This document shows, in pieces, positions 1 through 7,359 of a DNA stretch of 21,802 bases. A program made the position numbers and the translations under genes. Origin of the DNA: CAYNNP01 sp964398215 (GTDB taxonomy: Bacteria > Planctomycetota > Planctomycetia > Pirellulales > Pirellulaceae); the NCBI GenBank assembly GCA_964398215.1, contig CAYNNP010000101.1:1-21802 (forward strand), written 5' to 3'. Numbering within the stretch: the first letter of the stretch is position 1; the number at the start of each line of letters is the position of its first letter. The notes below the pieces were generated by a model. It did not search any database and was not told where the DNA came from. It saw only the letters and a list, made by a program, of their open reading frames with translations.

Positions 1-44
1 GCCTTACCGTAGCCGCGTAAATCTCTTCACGGCGTTGCCCCCAG

Positions 45-77
45 CCCCTCTCCCCAAACAAGTTTGGGTGAGAGGGG
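45..77. repeat. Imperfect inverted repeat (hairpin)
   Basis: Arms at 45-59 (CCCCTCTCCCCAAAC) and 62-77 (GTTTGGGTGAGAGGGG) are reverse complements except for one extra base in the right arm, separated by only two bases. The element is non-coding, lies ahead of the first ORF, and could fold into a strong hairpin. It looks like a dispersed intergenic repeat rather than a terminator, because no T-run follows on either strand. The rest of 1-192 shows nothing else I can support. Confidence 0.6.
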
Positions 78-192
78 AGCCAGAGATAAAGGGTGTCGGC
101 GTGTGCGATTCACCGAAGTGCAGCATGGCGCGTTTACAAATTGAAACCACATTGGCTGTGGTTGATGAAGCCGGTCTTTATCCCGTTTAAGC

Positions 193-600
193 ATGCGTTT
201 AGAAATCCAAACTGAAACGAAAACGCTTGGGATGCAAGGCATGGGCGACGCAGAATTCGTACGCATCTTGATTGATGATGTCGAAATCGCCACTCAAGCT
301 GCAGCCTTTGATGCTTCATCGCCTGAAATCACTCCGAATGAATGTGAGTTCTGCTACCACTGTGGCGTTCCTACCATTGCTGTCAGAAAAATCGATGGTC
401 ATAGTGTAATCTGGTTCTCTAATCCCGATCGTCAACCAGAACACGAGGTTGCTACCGAAAGAATCCGAGTCTTTAATCTGGTGGAATATGAAACGGCATT
501 GAATAGCAAGGCAACCGACTTGCCAGAGTTTTCACTTGACGATTTACATCGGGGTGGCGCGATGTCACGAAACTGCTCAGCGTTTAGCTACTTGGCATGA
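193..600 (+). CDS. Hypothetical protein, 135 aa, three-cysteine cluster
   Basis: I do not recognise this ORF. It encodes 135 residues from ATG to TGA with no signal peptide or membrane segment, so it is probably cytoplasmic if real. The visible feature is a cysteine cluster near residues 51-57 (C-E-F-C-Y-H-C), which could bind a metal but lacks a second ligand pair: the only other cysteine is C128. The first half is acidic (GDAEFVRILIDDVEIATQ). It ends about 100 bp before the stop of the convergent ABC ATPase gene and has no partner genes on its own strand within the window. No clear Shine-Dalgarno precedes the ATG, so the start is uncertain. Length and composition favour a real gene over chance, but with moderate confidence. 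Confidence 0.5.
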   Translation: MRLEIQTETKTLGMQGMGDAEFVRILIDDVEIATQAAAFDASSPEITPNECEFCYHCGVPTIAVRKIDGHSVIWFSNPDRQPEHEVATERIRVFNLVEYETALNSKATDLPEFSLDDLHRGGAMSRNCSAFSYLA

Positions 601-704
601 CGGATGGCTGTGCTTGGTTTCTTTGTAGCGGAGGAACTTTTGCCGCCAGCGGTAAACGAGTTGCTACTTTTTCTGACCGTAGCGACATCGGACTTTCGTC
701 GTGC

Positions 705-1427
705 CTATGAGTTGAGTTCGTCGGATTCAATCAAACCGTCTCGCAATCGGATAACACGCTTTGCTCGCTCGGCAACTTCGTCTTCGTGAGTGATCATCAC
801 GATCGTCTTTCCGTCTTCGTTAAGCGACTGGAATAGATCGAGTACTTCGTTCGTCGTCTTGGAATCCAAGTTCCCAGTCGCTTCGTCGGCGAGGACAAAA
901 TACGGATCGTTGACCAAGCTGCGAGCGATTGCGACGCGTTGTTGTTGACCGCCGGATAATTCGGTGGGGCGGTGATAAAGCCGATCGCCCAACCCTACCT
1001 GTTCTGCCAACTGTTGGCATTTACGTTTTGCATCTTTGCCAATCAGCCCCTGATACTGCAGTGGTACCTTGATGTTTTCCAGAACATTGAGCTGCTGCAG
1101 AAGGTTATAGGATTGAAATACGAATCCGATTCGTTGGCCGCGAATGCGTGATAACTGAAAGTCGCTGATCGTCGATACATCATCGCCGGCTAACAGGTAC
1201 TTTCCACTTGTGGGACGATCTAGACAGCCCAAGACATTCAGCAGCGTACTTTTGCCCGATCCGGATGGCCCCATGATTGCGATGTATTCGCCAACGCGCA
1301 CGTCAAACGTGACACCGCGCAACGCGTGTACGGTTTCGCCCGCCATAAAATAGGTTCGAAACAGATTCTCGACACGAAACGCAAACGTTCCTTCGTCGGT
1401 CGACTGGCCCACAGTCTGATTACTCAT
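705..1427 (-). CDS. ABC transporter ATP-binding protein (MacB/LolD type)
   Basis: This 240-residue protein is a complete nucleotide-binding subunit of the LolD/MacB (type VII) exporter class. All motifs are present: Walker A GPSGSGKST at 53-61, Q-loop Gln near 105, signature LSGGQQQ at 157-163, Walker B YFVLADE at 176-182, D-loop NLDS at 186-189 and H-loop His214. The phrase TSGKYLLAGDDVS and the GQRIGFVFQSYNLL segment are typical of this subfamily. Its start lies inside the end of the permease gene (8-bp overlap), so the two are translated together and should form the inner-membrane pump, with ATP hydrolysis driving the permease's periplasmic domain. In E. coli MacB the ATPase is fused to the permease; here they are separate. 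It is the last gene of the export block. What it exports cannot be read from the sequence. Confidence 0.95.
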   Translation of the reverse strand: MSNQTVGQSTDEGTFAFRVENLFRTYFMAGETVHALRGVTFDVRVGEYIAIMGPSGSGKSTLLNVLGCLDRPTSGKYLLAGDDVSTISDFQLSRIRGQRIGFVFQSYNLLQQLNVLENIKVPLQYQGLIGKDAKRKCQQLAEQVGLGDRLYHRPTELSGGQQQRVAIARSLVNDPYFVLADEATGNLDSKTTNEVLDLFQSLNEDGKTIVMITHEDEVAERAKRVIRLRDGLIESDELNS

Positions 1428-2745
1428 GACGAAGCGCCTCGATGGGATCCAAAAAAGCGGCTTTTCTAGCTGGATAGACTCCGAACAAAACGCCGACTCC
1501 CAACGAAATCACCAGCGACAAAACAACCGACCACATTGCGATACGAGGTTCTAGTGAGTGTACGATTGGGGGCAACGCATCGGGCGAGATCGCTGTGATC
1601 GCGCGTTTCAAATAACGAAAAACAGGTCCCACGGAAAGACCGAACAGGACACCCATCAAACCACCGCTGGATGTCAGCACAACGGTTTCGATCAAGAACT
1701 GGCCAATGATGTCGCTTCGCGTTGCACCAAGGGCTCGGCGCACTCCGATCTCGCGTGTTCGTTCGGTGACCGTTGCCAGCATGATGTTCATGATTCCGAT
1801 TCCGCCCACTAGTAGTGAGATGCCAGCGATGACAACCAACAGCACATTGAACATCGTCCGCGTGCGTTCGGCTTGGCGAAGCAGTTCGCGAGGCACAACA
1901 ACCGCATAGTCTTCTTTGTCGTGATATTTTCGCAGCAAGGTTTCGATGATCTGTGCCGTCTCATCGACCTGCTCAATGTGCTCGACTTCAACAGTGATCT
2001 GGCTCAGTTCAACATCTTCGCCAGTGAAATTGAACCCTTGACCACCACCGACGCGTTTCATCACAAGATCGCCGACGTGCTGGCGAAGTGTCTCCAGCGG
2101 AATGTAAGCATCCAAGTTGTAGTCACGTGAATCCAGACTACCGCCAATCGCAGCAGACGCAGTACGATCTTTGGTCTGTCCGATGACCGTATAGAATTCG
2201 CTTCCGACCCAAATCGCGCGTCCAATCGGGTTCTCGTAAGGAAACAGGCGTTTGGCGGTGTCGTTTGCTAACACGACAACTTTGTTGCCACGATCACGTA
2301 GTGATAGCCAGCGACCGCGACCAATTTTCAGTTGGTTCAGTTCCAAGTATTCTTCGGCGCAGCCAACCAGTTTTGCGTCCGCGGTTCGATCGTCCAGCCG
2401 CAGTTCAAATTTCAGTTCGCGCATTGGGATCGCACGACGAATACTGGGAATGTTTTCAACGATTCGCCGGTAGTCAGATCTCGTCAAACCATACGATTTG
2501 ACGCGCGCGTTGGCGTCTTCTTCGCTGCCCGCATTGGGTTCCTTGGTGCGAACGATCACATTCTTTGCACCGAGTTCCAAAATCTGTTGTTGCGCACGGT
2601 AACTAACGCCCTCGCCCATCGCGACCAGCCAAATCACGGTCGATGTGCCAATGAAGATACCCAGCGCCGCCAGCCCGGCTCGCAGTTTCTGCACGAGCAG
2701 GCTTTTGATGCCAAGGTCAACGGTTTGAATGAATTGAGCGAACAA
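1420..2745 (-). CDS. ABC transporter permease (MacB/FtsX type)
   Basis: This 441-residue permease has the four-helix MacB layout. The first membrane helix is at about 22-43, a large MacB_PCD-type periplasmic domain spans about 45-295, and three helices follow at about 300-322, 350-376 and 404-424. The hallmark loop ERTREIGVRRALGATRSDI follows helix 2, and the protein ends with PARKAAFLDPIEALRHE, typical of FtsX-domain proteins. Such permeases do not form a classical channel; they transmit ATPase strokes to the periplasmic adaptor and outer-membrane factor. The start is a TTG with no obvious Shine-Dalgarno; no ATG occurs before residue 43 (inside helix 1), so the TTG is the best available choice. 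It lies 61 bp after the third adaptor gene and overlaps the ATPase gene by 8 bp. Confidence 0.93.
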   Translation of the reverse strand: MFAQFIQTVDLGIKSLLVQKLRAGLAALGIFIGTSTVIWLVAMGEGVSYRAQQQILELGAKNVIVRTKEPNAGSEEDANARVKSYGLTRSDYRRIVENIPSIRRAIPMRELKFELRLDDRTADAKLVGCAEEYLELNQLKIGRGRWLSLRDRGNKVVVLANDTAKRLFPYENPIGRAIWVGSEFYTVIGQTKDRTASAAIGGSLDSRDYNLDAYIPLETLRQHVGDLVMKRVGGGQGFNFTGEDVELSQITVEVEHIEQVDETAQIIETLLRKYHDKEDYAVVVPRELLRQAERTRTMFNVLLVVIAGISLLVGGIGIMNIMLATVTERTREIGVRRALGATRSDIIGQFLIETVVLTSSGGLMGVLFGLSVGPVFRYLKRAITAISPDALPPIVHSLEPRIAMWSVVLSLVISLGVGVLFGVYPARKAAFLDPIEALRHE

Positions 2746-2806
2746 GGTGTTTATTTAATTCTGATTTTTTCGTTGCTGTCCCTGATCGAGAAAGCGAAGC
2801 ACGGCG

Positions 2807-4234
2807 TTACGGATTCTGAGGTTGAACTTCCTTGTTCTCGTCTGCGTCCGTTTCATTTTGAAGGTTTCCTTCATCGGCGATCGGCGCCTCGTGTGCAGCC
2901 GGATTCAACAGCACTTCATCGCCTTGTTCGATACCCTGTTTAACGATCGTGAAAATGTCGTTGCTATCACCGATCTTGATCGGTTGACGTTTGGCACCGG
3001 CGGGAGTTTGAATCCAGCAAAAATGTTTGCCTTCGCGCTCGACGATGGCAGCGACCGGAATCAGCAAAACATCTTTGTATTCCGCAACAACAATTTCGAC
3101 ATTGGCGCTGGTGCCGGGCCGGAGTCCTGTGACTGACGGCAAGGTGACGATCGTGTCATAGCGGACTTGGTTTCCAGTCCACCAGCCCGCCGGTTTTGTG
3201 ATCGAGGCGACATCGGTGACTTCGCCTTCAAGATTCCGCTGCGGGATCGCAACCTTCACGTGCTGTCCATTTTTGACCCGTTTGACGACGGCTTCGTGCA
3301 CACCAACCTTGACTTGCATTCGCTGCAAATCAGGCATCAACAACAGGACTTGGTTTTTGTGGACATTCGTTCCTTCTGCGATTGGGCCCGACTCCCATTT
3401 CGCGGCGTTGGGATGAATCACCAATCCGTCGCGAGGAGCCCTAATGACGCAGTACTGCAATTCGTCCACCGCGCGGTCTCTGCGTGACTTGTCCGCCATC
3501 GCCCTTTCCACGTTTGCCTTGTGGGTCGCCGTGACCGAAGCGAATTCGCCCTTCAGCGTTTGAAGTTGTTCTTTGTAGGTGTAGTTTTTCAAGACATCCA
3601 GTTGCGTCGTTTTCAGCTGCAGGTTCAGCTCTGCTTGTTGGATCGCGAACTGCCGTTCTTCAAGCTCCAGTTCACTGATGTACCCACTGCTAGCCATCGC
3701 ACGAGTATGCCGGCCACGGTCTTTGGCGCTTTGGACTGCCGCCTTGGCGATCGCGACATCTTTCTCCATCGTCATGACTTCGCTTTGGTAACGTCCTTGA
3801 TCGTATTCCTGAACGGCAATCTTTGAGCGTGCAACCTGCGCCAAAGAATTGTCGGCGGCGGACTGAGACCAATTGGAATACTTGGTTCGTTCATCAACCT
3901 GTTCTTGGATGAATAAAGCGTCCAAGCGAACGAGTTCGTCGCCTTTCTTGACAAAAGACCCGCTGTCGATAATCCAAAGCACCGCGTTATGTCCGCGGAC
4001 TTTCGATTTGACTTCAGTATTTTCGGCGCTCTCGATAACGCCCTGTTCGTTGACAGTGACAATCAAATCACCACGAGCGACACGGTGCGTCATTGCTGCG
4101 GGCTGTTCGGTTTTCATCAAGCTACCAGCAACCGCAAGCGCAGCCCAACCAATCCCACACAGAATCATGATCGCGAAAGCAGACTTGATAATGAAGGCCA
4201 GCGTCGAACCTCGCCGATTGATCTCAAGTGTCAT
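2807..4234 (-). CDS. Periplasmic adaptor (HlyD/MacA family), third paralogue
   Basis: This 475-residue membrane-fusion protein should bridge the MacB-type permease and the TolC-type outer-membrane factor. It has one N-terminal anchor helix (about 13-37), the first half of a lipoyl/barrel-sandwich domain (V61-L105, with VNEQGVIESAENTEVKSKVRG), and a long alpha-helical hairpin of about 150 residues (111-260). The second lipoyl half (CVIRAPRDGLVIHP) follows, then beta-barrel and membrane-proximal domains containing LLLMPDLQRMQVKVGVHE, KPAGWWTGNQVRYDTI, LRPGTSANVE and GDSNDIF, and an acidic tail. It lacks the KC of KCKVRG found in its two sisters (KSKVRG instead). ATG start; it lies 60 bp after adaptor 2 and 61 bp before the permease. 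It is the most diverged of the three paralogues and stands next to the permease gene. Confidence 0.92.
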   Translation of the reverse strand: MTLEINRRGSTLAFIIKSAFAIMILCGIGWAALAVAGSLMKTEQPAAMTHRVARGDLIVTVNEQGVIESAENTEVKSKVRGHNAVLWIIDSGSFVKKGDELVRLDALFIQEQVDERTKYSNWSQSAADNSLAQVARSKIAVQEYDQGRYQSEVMTMEKDVAIAKAAVQSAKDRGRHTRAMASSGYISELELEERQFAIQQAELNLQLKTTQLDVLKNYTYKEQLQTLKGEFASVTATHKANVERAMADKSRRDRAVDELQYCVIRAPRDGLVIHPNAAKWESGPIAEGTNVHKNQVLLLMPDLQRMQVKVGVHEAVVKRVKNGQHVKVAIPQRNLEGEVTDVASITKPAGWWTGNQVRYDTIVTLPSVTGLRPGTSANVEIVVAEYKDVLLIPVAAIVEREGKHFCWIQTPAGAKRQPIKIGDSNDIFTIVKQGIEQGDEVLLNPAAHEAPIADEGNLQNETDADENKEVQPQNP

Positions 4235-4294
4235 CAGTCACCTCCCGCCAGCCAAAATATCCGCGCCGAAATCTGTCTGAGGCAAGCGCGTTGG

Positions 4295-5677
4295 CTATAG
4301 CATCGACTTTGACTTTGATTCATCAGACACCTCCAACAACTGTGCTGCTTCGTCTTGAGCTTCTTGGACGTTGGCCAACGGATCCAGGATGACACGCTCT
4401 CCTTTCGCGATGCCGTCTTCCGCCAAGAGGAACATATTGTTGCTGTCACCGACGGACAATGAGCGACGCTGGGGCCCAGATTCTGTTTGCACCCAACACG
4501 CAAATCCAGCATTCGTCTCGATACATGCTGCTGCCGGCACTGACAACACATCGTCGTGTTTTGCGAGAATGATCTCCACTTCGGCGCTCATGCCGGGTTT
4601 CATCTCCGTCCCCTGCGGCAGCGAGACGATCGATTCATATTTCACAACATTCCCGTTCCACCAAGACGCTGGCTTCGCGACCGAGGCCACGAACGTTACT
4701 TTGGCATCGATCAATTTGCGATTCAAAGTAACGTTGGCTTGCATTCCCTTTCGTACACGGTCGACGATCGATTCATGGATACCAACTTTGACTTGCATCT
4801 GCGTCAAGTCAGGCATCAGCAACAAGGTTTGGTCTTTTCGAACCGTGGCTCCTTCTTCAATTTCCGGAGTATCCTTCCACTCTTCGCCGGTTGGATAGAT
4901 CACCAGTCCGCCGCGTTTGGCAACGATCGTACAAAGCCGCAATTCTTCTTGTGCCCGTTCAAGCCGCTTTCTGTCCGCAAGCGCCCGTTCGACATCCGCC
5001 TTGTAGGTTGCCACCGCCGCCGTCAGTTCACCCTCCAAACGCACCAACTCTTCTTTCTTTGTAAAGTTCTTGAGCACATCGATTCGGGTATTGGTCAGTT
5101 TGACACTCAGGTTCGCTTGCGAAACAGCAAACTCTTTCTCTTCCACCTCCAGTTCGTTTGCATACTCGCTGCGAGAAAGCATCCGCGAGTGCTTGAGACG
5201 ATTCTTGGCATTCAGCAGTCTTGATTCGGCAATCGCAAGTTCTTTTTGCAGCGACGCCAGTTCCGACACAAAGCGACCTTGTTCATATTCTGAAATCGCC
5301 AGCTTGGCTCGTTCGACGTCCGCAGATGATCGAGCAACCTGCGACTCTGCAAGGTGAAAGAACTTGGTCCGCTCGCTGATCTCTTCTTCGATGGCAAGCG
5401 TTTCCAGCTTCACGAGCACGTCGCCGGGCTGTACTTCTTGGCCACTTTCAATCACAAAAGTAATCGTATTGTCACCACGAACTCGGCATTTGATTTCACT
5501 GTTATTGGAACTCTCCAGTGTTCCCTGTTCCGTGATCGCGACGATCAGTTCACCGCGATCCACGGGATGCGTCGGAGCTGAACGATTCGCGGACGATGCA
5601 TCGATCTCCGGCAAAAAACGAACAGCCGCCGCTCCCACCGACACAATCACAACGACCAAGAAAACGAAGGCTTTCAT
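4295..5677 (-). CDS. Periplasmic adaptor (HlyD/MacA family), second paralogue
   Basis: This second membrane-fusion protein, 460 aa from the ATG chosen here, has the same order of parts as its neighbours. An N-terminal anchor (FVFLVVVIVSVGAAAV) is followed by EQGTLESSNNSEIKCRVRG, a coiled-coil hairpin (about 100-248) and the second lipoyl half. LLLMPDLTQMQVKVGIHES, KPASWWNGNVVKYESI, KPGMSAEVEI, FACWVQTE and GDSNNMF then follow. The cytoplasmic N-terminus is almost absent (about 3 residues). Its start lies on the stop of adaptor 1: a GTG at 5680 is followed directly by an ATG at 5677, and a GAGG lies 7 bases before the ATG. The ATG is therefore the better start (TGATG overlap), with the GTG as alternative. 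This coupling implies equal synthesis of adaptors 1 and 2. The tail is short and Ser/Lys-rich, unlike the acidic tails of the other two. Confidence 0.92.
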   Translation of the reverse strand: MKAFVFLVVVIVSVGAAAVRFLPEIDASSANRSAPTHPVDRGELIVAITEQGTLESSNNSEIKCRVRGDNTITFVIESGQEVQPGDVLVKLETLAIEEEISERTKFFHLAESQVARSSADVERAKLAISEYEQGRFVSELASLQKELAIAESRLLNAKNRLKHSRMLSRSEYANELEVEEKEFAVSQANLSVKLTNTRIDVLKNFTKKEELVRLEGELTAAVATYKADVERALADRKRLERAQEELRLCTIVAKRGGLVIYPTGEEWKDTPEIEEGATVRKDQTLLLMPDLTQMQVKVGIHESIVDRVRKGMQANVTLNRKLIDAKVTFVASVAKPASWWNGNVVKYESIVSLPQGTEMKPGMSAEVEIILAKHDDVLSVPAAACIETNAGFACWVQTESGPQRRSLSVGDSNNMFLLAEDGIAKGERVILDPLANVQEAQDEAAQLLEVSDESKSKSML

Positions 5678-7164
5678 CACGTAGCCTCGTCAGTCTCTGG
5701 ATCGACATCCGTTTTCTCTTGCGCCGCTGGATCGTCGGCGTCCGCGTTGGGAGTCGTTGACCTGACGTCTTGTTGTGCTTCTTCGAGCAACGCGGCGGGA
5801 TTCAAAATGACTTCGTCACCTTCGTTCAATCCAGCAATGACTTCAATAAAGATATCGTTGCTGTCGCCCAGTTCCAGGATTCGTTTCTGGGGTTCATCGT
5901 TGTCGGTGCGGGTTGGCTGTACCCAACAAAAGTTTCCTTCCTCTGTTTCAACGACAGCGGCAACCGGAATCGTCAAAACGTCTTCGTGCACCGCCAAAAT
6001 CACGTCGACTTCGGCGCTCATGCCGGGCTTGAGTCCTGTGTCCGACGGCAGTTCGATGATCGTGTCGTACTTGACCACATTGCCGGTCCACCATCCCGCC
6101 GGTCTGGTTACCGAAGCAACATTCGATACGGTGGCTTTCAAAGTCCGATCTGGTAACGTAACAATCGCTTCCAGTCCAGGACGCAAACGATCGATCACGG
6201 ATTCATGGATGCCGACCTTGACTTGCATCTGTGTCAGATCCGGCATCAGTAACAACACTTGATCTTTGCGGACCGATGCGCCTTCGGTGATGTCGGGTGT
6301 CGTTTTCCAAGATGCAGCAGACGGGTAAATCACCAATCCACTTTTTTCAGCTCGGATGACACAGTCCTTCAGTTCTTGAGCGGCGCGATCGCGGCGTTTG
6401 ACTTCCATCGCCAAACCGGCTTGGTCAGCAGCAAGTTTCGATTCGCTGGCGGTCTTGTTGCCGTTAAGCGTTTCCATTTGCATCTTTCGAGTGAAGTCTT
6501 TCAAGACTTTGATCTCGGTCTCTTTGACTTTCAGTTCCAGCTCGGCTTGAGTCACCGTGAACTCGTTGCCTTCGACCTCCAGTTCCGTCACGTATCCTTG
6601 GCGAAAGAGTGACTGGGAACGTTCGTGCATTTTGCGAGCGGTCCGCAGATTCCGTTTGTGAGCGGAAAGTTCTTTCTCCAAGGCTTGAAGCTGCGAACGA
6701 TAACGGCCTTTTTCGTACGCTTCGATCGCGATCTTTGCCTTTTCGACGTTGGCCTGCGTCTGAGCCAACGTGGCTTCAGCGATAAACGTGTTGGTCTTGG
6801 TCAGACTGTGCTGTTCTTCGATGACCTTGGTGTCCAGCCGAACTAGTTCCTGGCCCTTTTCGACAACGGTGCCAGCGGGCACAACATAAGTCACCAAACT
6901 GAAACCGCGAACCTTGCATTTGATCTCGGTGTTATTGGAACTCTCCAGAGTGCCTTGCTCGGTGACCGAGACGGTCAGTTTGTTGCGCGAGACCTTATGG
7001 GTCAAGAATGTTCTTTTCGATGACTTGCCCGGCGTTAGTGCGACTCCAGCTGCAGCGCCCATGATCGCGATCAATCCAATCACAATGACCAGTCGAATCA
7101 TCCATCGATCACTCGACTGATTGGCTTTAGGTGGCGTGGCAGGTGGTGGTGCAGTATCTGACAT
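5677..7164 (-). CDS. Periplasmic adaptor (HlyD/MacA family), first paralogue
   Basis: This 495-residue protein is the longest of the three tandem membrane-fusion proteins. It begins with a proline-rich cytoplasmic stretch (1-20), then an anchor helix (about 23-43) and the first lipoyl half with EQGTLESSNNTEIKCKVRG. A hairpin of about 150 residues (115-266) contains EKGRYRSQLQALEKEL and VTELEVEGNEFTVTQAEL. The second lipoyl half (CVIRAEKSGLVIYP) follows, then LLLMPDLTQMQVKVGIHES, RPAGWWTGNVVKYDTI, LKPGMSAEVDVI, FCWVQ, GDSNDIF, and an acidic Asp/Glu/Thr tail (about 468-495). It resembles adaptor 2 more closely than adaptor 3. It starts at an ATG without a clear Shine-Dalgarno, 195 bp after the stop of the outer-membrane-factor gene, so it may have its own promoter or be read through. 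Confidence 0.93.
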   Translation of the reverse strand: MSDTAPPPATPPKANQSSDRWMIRLVIVIGLIAIMGAAAGVALTPGKSSKRTFLTHKVSRNKLTVSVTEQGTLESSNNTEIKCKVRGFSLVTYVVPAGTVVEKGQELVRLDTKVIEEQHSLTKTNTFIAEATLAQTQANVEKAKIAIEAYEKGRYRSQLQALEKELSAHKRNLRTARKMHERSQSLFRQGYVTELEVEGNEFTVTQAELELKVKETEIKVLKDFTRKMQMETLNGNKTASESKLAADQAGLAMEVKRRDRAAQELKDCVIRAEKSGLVIYPSAASWKTTPDITEGASVRKDQVLLLMPDLTQMQVKVGIHESVIDRLRPGLEAIVTLPDRTLKATVSNVASVTRPAGWWTGNVVKYDTIIELPSDTGLKPGMSAEVDVILAVHEDVLTIPVAAVVETEEGNFCWVQPTRTDNDEPQKRILELGDSNDIFIEVIAGLNEGDEVILNPAALLEEAQQDVRSTTPNADADDPAAQEKTDVDPETDEAT

Positions 7165-7218
7165 GACAAGCGATCGGTGGAAAATTCAAAGTGCTTCCAT
7201 TCGAGCACACAGCAACGA

Positions 7219-7241
7219 AGGTTTCAAATTCGATGAAACCT
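7219..7241 (-). other. Perfect 8-bp stem hairpin between outer-membrane factor and adaptor genes
   Basis: AGGTTTCA at 7219-7226 and TGAAACCT at 7234-7241 form a perfect 8-bp stem with a 7-base loop. It lies in the 195-bp spacer before the first adaptor gene, read on the minus strand. No T-run follows, so it is not a classical terminator. It could be a processing or stability element between the long outer-membrane-factor message and the adaptor genes, or a protein-binding site. A stem of this size can also occur by chance. Confidence 0.3.
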
Positions 7242-7359
7242 CTCAAGGTTACTTCCTCGCGTTGATCAGTTCAATAACCGCGTTGTATCTGTCCGTAAGC
7301 ACCCTGAGTTTCGATTCCGCTTTTTGCGATTTCAAACGATCGGTTTCTGTCGATTCGAC

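Noticed and set aside
640..700. Terminator between the convergent first gene and the ATPase gene
   Set aside because: Only a weak stem with a mismatch (GTTGCTAC / GTAGCGAC around a T-run) could be drawn; not convincing on either strand.
604..789. Plus-strand 61-aa open frame after the first gene
   Set aside because: Almost half of it is antisense to the end of the ABC ATPase gene, and the peptide has no family features.
2807..7164. The three adaptor genes as an assembly duplication
   Set aside because: They differ throughout at protein and DNA level, in length, start context and tails, so they are true paralogues.
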